From NCBI GenBank assembly GCA_947579665.1, contig OX388341.1, forward strand, positions 4,340,001-4,404,000: a DNA stretch of 64,000 bases, read 5' to 3'. The DNA is from Sympetrum striolatum (lineage: Eukaryota; Arthropoda; Insecta; Odonata; Libellulidae). Within the stretch, counting starts at the first letter, position 1. Each line of letters opens with the position of its first letter. Of this stretch, positions 1 through 12,261 are shown piece after piece. Under the pieces are notes generated by a model that was given only the letters and a program-made list of their open reading frames with translations, ran no database searches and had not been told where the DNA came from. A program made the position numbers and the translations under genes.

Positions 1-119
1 TTAGGACTTTTTATACTAGTAATATGCGGCAGTAATAGTTATCCCAAATCGCGGTTCAAGAATTCTCATCACGTGACTTTAATATCCAATAGAATTCCAG
101 GAATTCGAAACCAATGTTA

Positions 120-263
120 TTACGATATGAATACGATTCTGATTTTATCATATTAATTCATTCCGGTTTCGATACTAGACGATTCGAATCGGTTTCAGCA
201 ATACGATTTTTAAAGTGAATCGATTCATGGAAACCGATTCGAATCGATTTCGCTGAATCGATT
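120..263. repeat. Degenerate GATTCGAATCG-rich repeat
   Basis: The motif GATTCGAATCGG and near-variants (AATCGATTC, CCGATTCGAATCG) recur at least five times in about 140 bases, in both orientations because the core is palindromic. It looks like a small decayed satellite-like patch. No coding potential is seen. Confidence 0.5.
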
Positions 264-491
264 CTCTGCTACCGAAAACATCACCTTAGCTGAAATCGGA
301 ACCATATTTACGGGCATGCGTAGCTTTCGCTGAATTTATCAAGCAAACACATGACTATAAGTGTATCTCTAAGACTTGCGTGATGATTGTGGTTTTGTTC
401 TCTTCAGCCGAAAAAAAGCACTGAGCTAGTCATAGGACTTGACTCTTGGTGGGGGTTTGAACCCCTGAACACCCCCCTCGCTGCGCCACTG
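264..491 (+). repeat. Dispersed repeat, family A, copy 1
   Basis: This stretch matches 39965-40159 in the same orientation. Both copies start at CTCTGCTACCGAAAACATCA, share a central AAGCTTTCGCTGAATTTATC-like block (copy 1 reads TAGCTTTCGCTG), then GAGCTAGTCATAGGACTTGA, and end in a G-run/C-run hairpin followed by CTCGCTGCGCCACTG. A transposon tail is likely, but the class is not clear. Confidence 0.7.
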
Positions 492-1127
492 GACTCATGC
501 AATGGCCTGCGAAGATGTATGCTAATACATCGCAATACCATGCTCGGACTCGTGGTAACATTTAAAATCCACCTAAGTCGATGCAACTCCTCGCAAAAGA
601 ACTGTTTGGGTTATGAACCAGATTATGGCTTGCAATTAACTTGTTAATTATTGAATGAAGTCAAATCACTTCTCATTTTTATTAATTACTAGATGAGGCG
701 GTGGACTTCGTACCACCTAATTCTATTTAGTGTATCTATATTTATTTTTCATATTTTTGTTATATATGTCGAACTTACCTTCAGAAGTTTACAATTTTGA
801 AATCCTTACACTAAGTCCTCGAGTAAAAAGTGAGAGTAAAACCGTTTTAAAACTCTAACTAAAAATTCAGTAAACAATTACGTTGCTGTAAATAAAACTT
901 GTTTCCTACTGATGTTTAAACAAAATAGTAAGAAATTTAAATGTTCGTACTTTTTTTCGTGCGATTCTTCGCAGGATATTTGTTACAATAATGTTAAAAT
1001 CTCATGTAAGTTTTTCTTTTTCATAAAGTGTATCACTTATTAGCAGGATTAATTTTAACTTGACTTATATTCTTAATGCATTTTGATGGATAAATACATG
1101 AACTTGGAATCAACAATCGCCTTCATT
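492..1127. other. No gene recognised
   Basis: AT-rich DNA with stops in all frames. No repeat, RNA gene or domain is recognised. Confidence 0.5.
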
Positions 1128-1360
1128 GTCAAGGGTTGTTTACAACCTCGAAATTTTGATAAATTATTCACGCATTTTATCAAAATTCTCAAAATTTCGA
1201 TTCGTAAACGATATTTCATGACCAAAATAATAATTTTTATTCTATTCCCCTTCTTTGGTGCTTGATTCGACTTTGTACGACTATTATTTCTAATTTAAAT
1301 TTTCAAATTAAATTGCAGCGAGAAAAATGAACTTTACGTGCATTTCTTATGGAAATGCTT
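1128..1360 (+). repeat. Dispersed repeat, family B (inverted relative to 22728-22985)
   Basis: The stretch from GGGTTGTTTACAACCTCG to TTCTTATGGAAATGC is the diverged reverse complement of about 22728-22985, which lies inside the Helitron called at 22551-23815. It is probably a truncated Helitron copy in the opposite orientation. Shorter matches to the same family are seen near 2445-2490 and 7365-7415. Confidence 0.65.
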
Positions 1361-3489
1361 TTTCGATCTTTTGTCTATTCCTTTTTGGTTTTTCCTTTTT
1401 TCCTAAACCACCTCCGTACCGAGGCGAACGGAACAAAAAAGATATTCAAATCGGTCGAGCCATTTTCGAGTTTTAGATGACGTCACGAACATCATTTCAT
1501 TTTTATATATAAGATGAGATCAATGCGTGTCTCACTTGGCTAACCGTAGGATACGCCTGAGTTATTATTCACTTCTTTCGTTTAAAGAGGCATTATTTTT
1601 GTGTTATATTATATAAAATACGCATATTTTCATTAAGAAAGAGTTGTTCTATGGATGTTATTTTTTTATGCTATGTATATGTTTATTAAATGAACTTAAA
1701 ATTTAGGTACGTTTATCCCGAATTTTTCACCCGTTATCATTTTTAAAACTGCTAATACTCTACCAATTGTATGTAAAATTCTGTGTTTTTTCTTAAGTGG
1801 TTATCATTATCACCCATCAAAACTACATCTCATGTAGTTAATTGAAACCAAAACTTAACAAAAATTGTTTAAGTAGAATGTGACCACTGAAAAAGTTCCC
1901 CTATTTTAAGTGTCTTCTAAAACATGTTTATTTCTTAAGTTACGAAGACCTTGTCGCGAGAGAAATCGAGATAAATGTTGAAATTTTAATTTATAGTTAG
2001 GTCAATATAGTTTTTTTGCCAATTTATTGAGTGGGACTTAAGTAATTGCTTTTTATTTACGAGGGCGAAATTCGCTATGTCGAAGCAGCGACTGAGAATA
2101 GCCTCCGTCGGAAAACAAACAGGAATTGAGAAAAGTTATAATAAGTAAGCGAGCATAAGGATTATGCGCTAATTGTTTAAGACAATACAATTTTCACCAA
2201 TGTGACATAATTAATCATTTCACATTTACAGGATAAAATACTTGCCGCACTTAAATAATACCGTATACTCGTAAGGGAGTTGAGTTCAAGAATCACATCC
2301 GTCGTTAGGGAATTGTTTACGCACACAAAATTACACAAATATTCCGTCATTTTTGTCCGAATTCTTTCAATTTCGACCCTAATATAATATTCAATCAATT
2401 CAATGAGAATCTTTATTAATTTTTTTTTCCTTTTGGTATTAATCTAGATTTTGTACGATCATTATTTCTATTTTAATTCTGCAAAAGAAAAATGTCTGCA
2501 GTGCTATGCAATCGATCAAAATCGCTCATTTTGAGCGTTGCGTGCATTTCTTACGATTCGAGTCGTCCAGAGTCGAACCAAGGATACTTTGGACTAACAA
2601 ATATCAATACATCATGCTCCAATGGACCTTTAACTACTTCCAAAAACTGATAACCCTATCACGTTGACAAATGTGTGAAATTAAGGTTCGAAAATTTCTC
2701 CCATGCATTTCTTACAGGAGCTGCTGAAATCGGATGGATGAATCACATTGGTGACTGTTATAGAAGATAATAAGCGAAAGAAACGGATAACGAACGGCTC
2801 CTTTTCGATGTCGAACGGAATAAAACTTTTTAGGTGACATAAATTGGGTTGTACGGCCAACTTTTTCTGAGGTCACGTTCTACTTAAACAATTTTCTTTT
2901 AAATTTCTCTCTAAAGTAAATAACAGGTGATTTGCATACGTGCAAATGATACAAAGAGCAACTGAGTAAAAACACAGCATTTTTTAATGGATCGGTAGAG
3001 AGTATTTGCAGATTTAAAAAATGATCACTGGGGAAAAGCAGAGTCATTTATTCGATATCCGCTTCTTAGCTTAAAATCAATATAATTCATAATATAATAA
3101 AGGAGATATTATACATAAATATATATAAATGGAATATTTGGCACTCCATAGGAAAGGCACTAAAGACTTTGTCGTTTTACCGTCGACGTATAAGTCCGTC
3201 CCCTAAGTTCTATTTGCATAAATCATGATTTGAGAACATGATATTCATGCTTCTCAAGACGGAATTACAATGAAGGATATAATAAAGTGACTTAATGATT
3301 TAAGAAAATGAATTCAATTATAAATAGTAATAAAACATAATCCTTATAAACATATCTAATTTCATATGAAATACACCCGAATCTTCACATTCAAATTCCG
3401 CGAGTAAGTGCTGCGGTTAGTGGTAGCTGAGCGGGGTTTTTACCGTTAGTTTTTTTCAGGTAGAAATTTCGACGGTCGCAATCCTGATC
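1361..3489. other. No gene recognised
   Basis: About 2.1 kb of AT-rich DNA without a credible coding exon. A short stretch near 2445-2560 resembles the family B repeat (ATTATTTCTA...TGCAAAAGAAAA). Nothing else is recognised. Confidence 0.5.
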
Positions 3490-4020
3490 CGGACCCTTAT
3501 CTCCTCGGGAGCGACCGGCCGCCACATCACGGGGGGCCATAAAAAAGCTGACCGCCTGGAAGACGATTTAAAAAGTTGTAAACAATTCAAATGAGCTACA
3601 ATTTATTATCTTCGTCGTCTCACTCGTCCTAAGAGATATACGAGCGTCTTTTGATCGACGTTCTACGATGAACGACGTTGGGTTGAGGTAGGGGGAGGGA
3701 TTTCTATAAATAATCTAGAAATCCTCCCCCCAATCAAACCCAACCCCCGATGAGATATTTTAAACACCCGCCTATCTGACTGAGCAACGTTGCCGTGTGT
3801 AAACGGGTAATTTCTTGCAAAATCACGAAAAATCTTAATTTTCAATGTAGAACGTCGATCAAAAGACGCTCGTATATCTCTTAGGACGAGTGAGACGACG
3901 AAGATAATAATTTGTTGCTCATCTGAATCGTTTATAACTTTTTAAATCGTCTTCCAGGCGGTCAGTTTTTTATGGTCCCCCCTGATGTGAAGGTCGGGCG
4001 ATCCCGAGGAGGTAAGGGTT
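3490..4020. repeat. Large hairpin: long inverted repeat with nested palindrome
   Basis: The arms 3491-3666 and 3847-4019 are near-complementary over about 175 bp. Landmarks are CCTGGAAGACGATTTAAAAA and CACTCGTCCTAAGAGATATA, both present inverted in the right arm, and GATCGACGTTCTAC at the inner edge. The 180-bp loop carries a second palindrome at about 3679-3747, where GGGTTGAGGTAGGGGGAGGG pairs with CCTCCCCCCAATCAAACCC. No coding sequence lies inside. It is probably a foldback-type non-autonomous element; no clear target duplication was found. Confidence 0.8.
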
Positions 4021-4034
4021 GCTAACCGAGTAGC

Positions 4035-4490
4035 CCATCTTTACAGCATTTAGAAATAAAGTCCAGGTCGGCCTGTAATATTGATACGTCTTCTGCATTT
4101 TGAATTTGTCTATATATAATGGTCCGCGAAGAGCCTCAAATTACTCTTTACATTATCCACTATGTAGTTTATGTATATTAATAACAAGATTGGCCCGATA
4201 ACACTACCCCGAGGTACTCCCGATGGACCTCGTCGGAAAAAACGCCGTCTAAGACCACGAGTTGTCTTTTCTACCTCTACAAGAAAGGCCCTAATCCACT
4301 GAATGGTACGGCATAAGAACCGAGTTGTAACTTCTCGTGTGGCACTGTATCAAACGCTTTCCTAAAATCCAGAAATATAGTTTCGGTCCCGAAGATCTCG
4401 TCGGCTGCTCGCATTATGTCGTGAATAAGGAGTGATAATTGGCTCTCGCATGAGCGGCCTTTACGGAAACCATGATTGCTTTATTATCGC
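4035..4490 (-). pseudogene. Non-LTR retrotransposon reverse transcriptase fragment
   Basis: Read on the minus strand this is the fingers/palm part of a LINE reverse transcriptase of the Jockey/CR1/L2-like type. Recognisable blocks in order are HGFRKGRSC, the first catalytic block FLDFRKAFDTVPH, the GVPRGSVIGPILLLIYIN block, and LRLFAD followed at once by a frameshift where the FADD active site should be. It then continues with IYRQIQNAEDVSILQADLDF until a stop near 4030. No endonuclease or 3' end is present, so it is a short dead fragment directly abutting the hairpin at 3490-4020. Family-level placement is tentative; the identity as a LINE RT is firm. Confidence 0.85.
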
Positions 4491-6321
4491 TGAGAAAACG
4501 CATTAAATGACTGCATATCATATGCTCAAAAATTTAACGATATCGGTCGGTAATCGTCCGATTTTACTTTATTCATCCGTTTATAATTGGTGATGTTGGT
4601 TACCTATAATGTTTAATATGCTCTTAGGGATCACAAAATGCTTTATCAATTCTTACTGCGAAAATCCGTGTTCATATAATTCCAAGATAGTAACAATGTG
4701 GTACGGAATAAACACTTTTGAATATTTCGTTTTTAACAGTTGATATCCCTTCCTCGGGAAGTTGTTGTGAAATGAAGTTCTGATATATTTTTATAAATGT
4801 TTATTAATAACAACTTCTTGAAACATTTTGTGCACCCCAAATTTAGTCTGATACTAAAATGTTTAAAAATGATACTTTCATGTTTTGGTAACACCGATAT
4901 GGATTAATTTTACTGTTTTGAAAATCTTATTAATCGTTTTGTCATAGTCCGAAACCCCTGAGTTGAAGCGGCATTCCGTGGTCTTCATGCTCGGAAATAA
5001 AATACTTTCTTTGCTTAGACCCCATTAGTACTGAGGCCCTAGTGGCCGGGTGGTTTTAAAAAAATTGGTTGTTAAAATTAGAATCGCAAGAATTTCCTCC
5101 TAAATATTGTTTTATTCTATCACACAGTGCCTACAACTCCGTGTAACCCGATGTAGATAAAAACAATAATTAACGTTAAACATAAAACAGTGAAAATACA
5201 GCACAATTTTTTTATTATAAAATATTTAAAAACAAGTAAAACGGTACAAACTTTATCTCTATTCACGCAATAAAGATCAATTTTGTGGATCAAAATATTT
5301 TAAAACTCACATTCTAAGTAACGACTCTTAAATAAAGCTATGTATTTAGCTATTTTTCACGGAAAAATTTCGGTCGCTAAAATCACCCTGACGTGTTCTA
5401 CTTTGACCAGCTGTAAAAATTATCGTGGCCTCTTCCATGCTGTGCTGTGTGGTATCTTAAAGAGCATATGATTAATAATATTAATCAACTGCTTTTTTTT
5501 GGTTTGCGCGAACATCATATTTCGAATTTTGGCCAGCATTTTTGGATTTTGGTCTACTGTGGGATTACCCGCGTCCACTTGTTAGAACCTCGCCTGACTT
5601 TGTTTGGACAGATTTTGTTAGTAACCAGTTTCATTGTCGGAATACGTGTCCAATGTAAGTGTAGATAGCCTAAGACGGTAAAGTCTCTCGATCCCATGGG
5701 CCTTAGACAGGTTTTACTTTATATCCACCGAATTTCGCATTATATACTCTCTTTATTTGGCGGTAGATTTCGTTGTTTAATACTAGCACGTAATAGCAGT
5801 ATCAATCCATAGCATCCAACCTTGGTGTTTTCTATTCACATTTGAATTCACCCAATTAACGTTCGTACGTTTACAATTACTATTTTTTAGAGGAAAGTAC
5901 TTCCCTCCACGTGACATTACGTTTGCTAAAAATACTTATGATAAATATGTTTCAACTAATAAATAGGTATTTGTTGTATTTTTAGTTACTTCTCAACGAC
6001 GACGTTTTCAAAGAAATGTCGTTCCCTGTTGTGGAGTAAATCGATCTCTCCTTCGTGCGCCATTATAAGTTTTCAGGAGTTACATTAACATATTCAAAAT
6101 TGAGAATAGAATACGAACATTAACATGTAGGAGATGCCCGTCGAGGGTTGTTTGGATAGAAAATTAAAGAACTAAATAAAGGTAATGACGATATTGATCA
6201 TAATCAACTTCAGTGAAACATTTGATCTTCTTTATTTGTTAAAGATCCCTAGTCAATAATTTTCCTCAGATGCTTTTGAGTTTGCACCTCCGTTTCGTCG
6301 CGGTGATCGCGTTTGCCTCAC
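4491..6321. other. No gene recognised
   Basis: AT-rich DNA. The open frames are short and show no recognisable domain or codon pattern. If the minus-strand gene ending its visible exons at 6322 continues, its next exon should be in this region or further left, but none was identified. Confidence 0.45.
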
Positions 6322-6549
6322 CTGTCGCCTCGTCCGGTGCTTTCGTCTGCGTGTGGTGATGAAGAGAGTTGAAAGGTGGTCTTGCGATGGTCGCCACTTC
6401 GCTGAACAGCTCTACCGTGTGGGCAGCTGTGTAGTGGAAGGATCTTGGTTCGAACTTCCGCAGAGCAGCGACTCGGAGTCTCCGGAAGAATTCACCTGCG
6501 TCCGTCTCCCGCTTGTTGATCACATAGTATGAGATGAACGGGAATTGAG
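6322..6549 (-). CDS. Predicted internal exon of unrecognised minus-strand gene
   Basis: A GC-richer open exon bounded by a strong acceptor (TCTCTTACAG) at 6550 and an excellent donor (GCGACAG/GTGAGG) at 6322. It encodes roughly 75 residues: QFPFISYYVINKRETDAGEF, then an Arg-rich FFRRLRVAALRKFEP stretch, then HTVELFSEVATIARPPF and a His/Thr-rich end. No known family is recognised. It enters in phase 1, which matches the phase left by the exon at 11406-11700 only if that exon uses its GC donor, so the two probably belong to one transcript. It leaves in phase 1; the following exon was not found. The protein function is unknown. Confidence 0.5.
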
Positions 6550-8792
6550 CTGTAAGAGATAATTGCATTTATGAATTGTGCGAAGTCTGTAAATAAATCA
6601 GTTGATCTCCTCTCTTCTTCCTGTTTAGTCTCATCTGGATTTTTCTTTCTCGATGGAAAATTAGGAATAGCCGTAAAATGATAAACTGCCGTCTATCTCG
6701 ATTGTATAGAATGGTGAAGTGTTTATTAACAAGACTACGGTCTTCTTTCAATCTTTCCTGAAGGAAATCAACGGGCGGATAATTTTTCCATAATAGCGAA
6801 TGGTGTGCGAGGTCACTTTTATAGGATTCCAAATATACAACACAACAATTTGAAAGGAATAACCCCTTCTTAAGAAATACATCCTGATTTTCGAAATAAT
6901 TTCCTAGAATCTATTAGCCTCGGTGCATGATAATATCGAGTGAAAAATGCAGTAAAACTTAACAAGAGTAAAGTATTGTAAAGTAGATGGTCTTTAAAAA
7001 TTCATTTATTTATATTTTCTGTCGCTCTAATGGCAGTCGTTTTCAGTCGAAGCTGTTGTCATTCAAAAAGGGGATAATTTCTGCTACCGTTTTAGCGTTT
7101 CCATGTTTTAAAGAAAATATCATAGGCACCTTAATACTTAATAAATACGTCTGCAGTGCAAGTGAAGGCTTTTTCATTATATTATACATCCTTAGATATA
7201 TATTCCACATCACAGAGTCTGTTCATACTTATAACTGAGAGAGTCAAAATTTGCTACAGTTTCAAACAATGTACATTGAAAGGCGACGTGCCGGAGATGC
7301 GATTAGGCCACTCCGTATTTACCCTGAGGTCTCGACTCCGTACGATTTGAAATTTACAAAGTTTTTTTGTCGTTGCAAGCTTACTTTCTTTTGCAAAATC
7401 AAATTAGAAATACCGGTAGTATGAAATTCGCGATAGCGTTCAATGAGAGGGCAATTGAATAAGTTTTCTTATTCTTAAATTAGGAGAATTTTTAAGAAAT
7501 TACGGATTCAGGATTATTGCCAACCATTTACTGGGATTAAAATTTTGAGTGAAATTGTCTGTAGAATGAAACAGGGTCAGATTTAAGCAGTTAATGTCAC
7601 CAGACAATTTCGACTTTCGTTTAAATATCTCCCTAATATCTATCTCCCTAATAAAACAATAATAATTATTATTTATATAATATTGTTATAAAGAACATAT
7701 TTATTTAATCACAAAGTATTTAAAACACGACGTAAAAATCATCATCAGATAAGTTCCCGAAAAAATCCATTGGAAAGTTCATCATCAAAGTAGTTCGAAA
7801 GGCTCACTCTCAGGCCTCTTTTCCATCGGAAGCATCAAAAACTGCTACTCCAACCATTGCTCTCTCCAGTCCACCACTGATACGAAGTTCCCTCAAACCG
7901 TTCTTTCGATATCCATTTCATTACCAGAGAACGGTTTCACATTTTTTCTATTCATAGCCACCCTCGTTTCACTTCTTCTTCCGATTGTTTACATTCTTAA
8001 CAACGAGGATGCAGGAAGTTTGAATTTACGAACAATTTCTATCGCGGGCGTGCATGCATTTTTACCGCTACCGCTAAGTCATCTGGAGCGGAGTAATACG
8101 TTTAAATGCCAGTTCGCATGTTTATATTTGGACATTTAGCCCTAAAACTAGAAATCATCGTAAAAATTCCATCCTTTCCTATCTTCCATGTTGCTATTAA
8201 TATTATATTTACTTATACTTCGTCAAAATTTATGAAAATGTATGCATTTCTCGCGAGTTTACACGAAAGTACTGCTTTGGAGATTCACAAAATACGGGAA
8301 AAGAACACATATTTTTCCATTTACATAAGCATGGCTGGGACCAGGAAAGATATAATGTGGGAACTTTAAGGGTTTTTGCTGCATTTCGTGTTTGAATCAA
8401 AATTACGTTTATTGTTAGAATTCTTGAAGGAATTCAATTTCTTGTAGCTTGCGTCAAGAATTTCGGATTAGAAATAATTTAAACTTTTAAAGAAAACAGT
8501 GCTCGACGGCGAGAAAATCTTTTTCGAAAAAAATCATTTCTATCTAACATCGAGTCTACTATGTGAATGAATTGTAGCTTACGTTTAGTGATATCGTAAA
8601 ATTTCATGATTTACTAAGTCTTGTTTCGTTTTCGAAGAAACAATATTGTACAAACTGTGGCTATCCAGCCGAAGGCAGTCATAAAACATATATTCATAAA
8701 TATTTCTGATTTATGCATTAGAACTCTTTCTATCGGTCAAGAAGTCCTTCAGCTTACATGAAGTTGCAGAACAAGGGCGGAAATTTATCTCC
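6550..8792. other. Intron-like DNA without recognised gene
   Basis: Probably intron between the exons at 6322-6549 and 11406-11700. It is AT-rich, with a short family B repeat match at 7365-7415 (TCGTTGCAAGC...TTTTGCAAAATCAAATTAGAAA). No other feature is recognised. Confidence 0.45.
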
Positions 8793-8796
8793 TTAA

Positions 8797-11384
8797 CCCT
8801 TAAAGGACTGACGTTCCCATATGGGAACGGACTGCAGCTGGGTTCTCTAGGTAGCTAAACAATATCTTGAGTGTCATAAAATGGTCAGTAAATGATATTT
8901 TGTGAGCTAAGAGGGTCCAAAGCTTAGTTTCATTTGAGTTTTGGTGCATTTAAGTCAAGGGAAATATTTCTTGTGATTTTTCGAAAAACAGGGAAATTTT
9001 GAGATGGATCCTTCTGGCAACTAATTTTTATAAGTTTTACTGTTTTTTATTTAAAGTAGTCTTTTGCTTGTATACCTTTAGTATGATGTTCTAATCATCG
9101 AAAGAAATTAAATAGAGCAGAGTTTGAGGTTATTTGTTGTTGTTATAACGTTGTTTATTGCTGCGTTCCCATATGGGCACGTCAGGCCTTCCCACTACTA
9201 CGCGATTTCCTTGCCGATGGCTGTCAAGGAAAGCTATATATAGTATATAAAAGAATATTTTGCGACATAATACATTATTTTTGGTGCAATTAAGTTAAGA
9301 ATTATTTTAGTTTTAAGTTGTGACAAGAAGACTATGACAATTATTATGCATATTTATGAACTAAATCTCGGAAAACCTAAATTTATATAGTAGAAGCGGC
9401 AACAACAAATATTAGCAAATGATTATTGTACTAGATATACAAATCCTTTCAAATTTTATTAGCTTCACATAAAAATGATATCATTAGAGGTGTTATAGTT
9501 TCTATTCAGGAAAAACGTAATTTTTCATGAGTCGACTTCACTGAAGGAGGCTCTCCGAATCCTTGACGAGGATGAAGAGAGTGAGGTAGATATTACCGAT
9601 TTCTTCATTTCTCCAACAGAAGAAAATGAGCGAACTGATGAAGCATTGGCTGATGAAGATGAGGAAAGATTGGTTGACAATTTTACTGGCAAGCAAATGA
9701 GGGCACAAGCCGAAATTCGGTTGGCAACCAACGAAAGTATCGGTGCTGGAGAAGACGATGGGGCAAAAAAATCTGTGCGGAGAAAATGGATAAAGGGCAG
9801 CATTGAGTGTACGGGAAGTTTTTCTGAAGCAGATTACTTTTCATACTCTAAACTTAGCTGCATCTAATTGCTAGAGCTCTTCATCGATGACAATTTCATC
9901 GCATTCATAGTGGAACAAAGTGAGAATTACGCCCGATTTTTTAATTGCCCCAGTCCACAAATTACAGCAGAGGAGATGCGAGCCGTCATTGGCATTTTGA
10001 TTTTATCCGGGTACAATGTTCTCCTGAAAAAAAATATTACTGGGACGCGAAAAAGGATGTACACATTGAATTGGTTAGTAGAGCGACGAGGAGGGACTGA
10101 TTCATCCAAATAATGAAATGTTTACACTTAGAGGATAATACTAAGTTAGACAGTCAAGCGATGGGTTCTACAAAGTCTGGCCTACGATGAAAATAATTAC
10201 ACAGAGATGTTTGCAGCATTTGGTGCCTTCCCAGTTCTTAGATTGTGAAGAAGAGATGATAAGATACTATGGAAGACACAGCTGCAAGCGATGTAGTAGA
10301 GGTAAATCGATAAGATTCGGTTATTATAATTTGAAGTGGTATGTGAAATAATATAATAGCATTAATTTATTTAGCTCAATATATAATTTATACGAAAGAA
10401 TTTATTGCCACATTTGAAAGGATGTGGCTACAATGGAACTGGGCGAATCAGAAAGAACCGGATTCCGAAAGATTGTCCGCTACCACCAAAAAATGATCTA
10501 AAAAAGGAGAGTGGAAAGAGCATCACAGCTATTTCTACATGTGAAGGAATAGAAATCACTAAATGGCTGGACAATTTGGTAATTGTGGCAGCTTCAACAG
10601 CGTATGGAGTTACGCCGTTGATGAAAGCTAAAAGGTTTTATAGGAAACAAAAGAAAATTATTCAGCTTCCATAACCCTACTTCATATCCCAGTATAATAA
10701 GCATATGGGTGGAAAAGACCAAATTCATGTAAATTCACTGCATATTGGTAAGATATGATTTATATAAATTATTTGCAACTCAGAAAATCGAATAATAATA
10801 ATAATAAAAGGGAATCCTCAGATCCAAGGACAAAATTAGAGTTTAGACGGGAGATTGCTCAGATGTACTTTACTCGGTACAAGACGGAATAAAAACCACC
10901 CGGTGGACGACTCAGCAAGGCTTCCACGTCAAAAACTGTTATGGCATGATCAATTAATCGGTGTAATTGTTGACATACCGCAGAACAAGGGAAAACGCTG
11001 AGCATATGAAGAGTGCGAGAGTCGTGGGAGAACAATGCGTAATAAGTGCGATGTTGGGCTCTGTGTTAAATGTTTTACAAAGTACTTAACAAGATAATTT
11101 TAAAACAAATACTTATATCTTCCAAGAAAAACCATTTCATACAATATTTTTTCGAAATAAATGATTTTTCTTCAATAAAATGCTTTTTTTAAATTTCATC
11201 ATGGCGCGCGTAATAGTAGTAGTGGGAAGGACTGACGTGCCCATATGGGAACGGGCATTTGCAACGAACCTATTATTGTTATCTTTTTTTAAACAATTTT
11301 CTGTTGTTAATTTAGGTCATCTGAATACCAATATACTAAAATTAGGGTAATTTTTAAGAAAAAATAATTCTCGTCCTTGGAGGG
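8797..11384 (+). mobile_element. piggyBac-like transposon, non-autonomous copy 1
   Basis: A 2588-bp element exactly flanked by the TTAA target duplication (8793-8796 and 11385-11388), as expected for the piggyBac superfamily. The terminal inverted repeats begin CCCTTAAAGGAC (left) and CCCTCCAAGGAC (right, inverted), 12 bp with two mismatches. Subterminal palindromic repeats containing TTCCCATATGGGAACG or TTCCCATATGGGCACG occur at about 8813, 9164 and 11237. The one near 9164 with its downstream CCTTCCCACTACTACGCG forms a longer inverted repeat with 11205-11255. The internal transposase is broken and internally deleted. A near-identical sister copy lies at 17891-20494. The insertion is in the intron between two predicted host exons. 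Confidence 0.93.
9530..10674 (+). pseudogene. piggyBac transposase remnant, copy 1
   Basis: Three disjoint pieces of a DDE_Tnp_1_7 (PGBD-type) transposase. Part one (about 9540-9867) is the acidic N-terminus (LDEDEESEVD..., NFTGKQMRAQ) and ends at a TAA just after SKLSCI. Part two (9868-10113) is the helical N-terminal domain typical of the family: LFIDDNFIAFIVEQSENYA, ITAEEMRAVIGILILSGYN. Part three (10405-10674) is the end of the catalytic region: HLKGCGYNGTGRIRKNR, then KWLDNLVIVAAST, which carries the family's third acidic residue, then the basic KRFYRKQKK segment. The central catalytic part with the first two aspartates is missing. The protein cannot be active. Confidence 0.88.
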
Positions 11385-11405
11385 TTAAGATAGAGAAGCA
11401 CTTGC

Positions 11406-11700
11406 CGTTGTCCTCCATGTTGTCGAGGAGCAGTGCCCGAGCAGCGGGCAATCTGGGGTCTCCCTCAGCCACCTCCTTGAGGAGCTCTCTGGCGGCACCT
11501 CGCTGTCTGCTCGTCCTGTGACTCAGAGCGGCTTCGAGCGGCGACTCCAGTTCGGGTCGCACCGGCCGAAGGGCAGTCATCAAGTGTGCCGCCACCACCA
11601 CTCTGGGCTCGTCCACTTCCAGGACGCTGAGGAAGGATGCGGAGACCGCCGAGGGGGAGCTGGGCGACGTCCCCTCCTTCTTCTTCTCTCCAGCTGGAAG
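11406..11700 (-). CDS. Predicted internal exon of unrecognised minus-strand gene (GC donor)
   Basis: A strikingly GC-rich open exon in AT-rich surroundings. The acceptor is GTGCATTTGCAG just beyond 11700. The exon encodes about 98 residues: LPAGEKKKEGTSPSSPS, FLSVLEVDEPRVVVAAHLM, a helical-looking ELESPLEAALSHRTSRQ block, ARELLKEVAEGDP and LLLDNMEDN. The family is not recognised. The 3' boundary is ACG/GCAAGT, which is the consensus of a GC-AG intron. A GT site three bases further leaves phase 2 and would run into a stop in the next predicted exon (6322-6549), whereas the GC site leaves phase 1 and keeps that exon open. A piggyBac copy begins in the intron 17-20 bases past this donor. Confidence 0.5.
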
Positions 11701-12261
11701 CTGCAAATGCACCGCGAACAGTTGGTTAAACTGGGGGGGCTCACCCAATTTTTTACTTTTTTTTACGGATTTAAATTCATGAACAAGTTGTGGCACTCCC
11801 ACTATTTCCCTTGGCTTGAGGCAATTCTGCGCAACATCCACTAGCAAGTGGATGTTGCGCGAACGAACATTTTTTCAATATGACCCATAATCCGCATTTT
11901 CTGATAGTTTATCGTTTGCCATTATTCTTTTACATTTTAGAACGCATTGGGTATTATCAGTTTGTATTTGATTCAACTGAGGAAGGTGTAGTGTGTGTGT
12001 GTGTGCCGTGCAGAATAGCACTGGTCTTTCAAGAAGATGAAGCCAATTTCCGGTTGCGTGCGACTTCCCAATCGTCAGATTGACGTCGTGGGAATTTCAC
12101 GTACTACAGAAATGAAAGTAACTCGTATTTGGCTCATTATTCTTTCTTTTAACAGCAATACCAAGTTCAAAATAGCATTAAACTAACTTCTGGGCTTAGA
12201 GTTGGCTGTTTAGCCTCGTGAAGGTCGACCCATTTATTTCGATCTCCAACTCATTAATAAT
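11701..12261. other. No gene recognised; short GT run
   Basis: Intron-like AT-rich sequence. A short (GT)n run lies at about 11990-12004. Nothing else is recognised. Confidence 0.4.
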
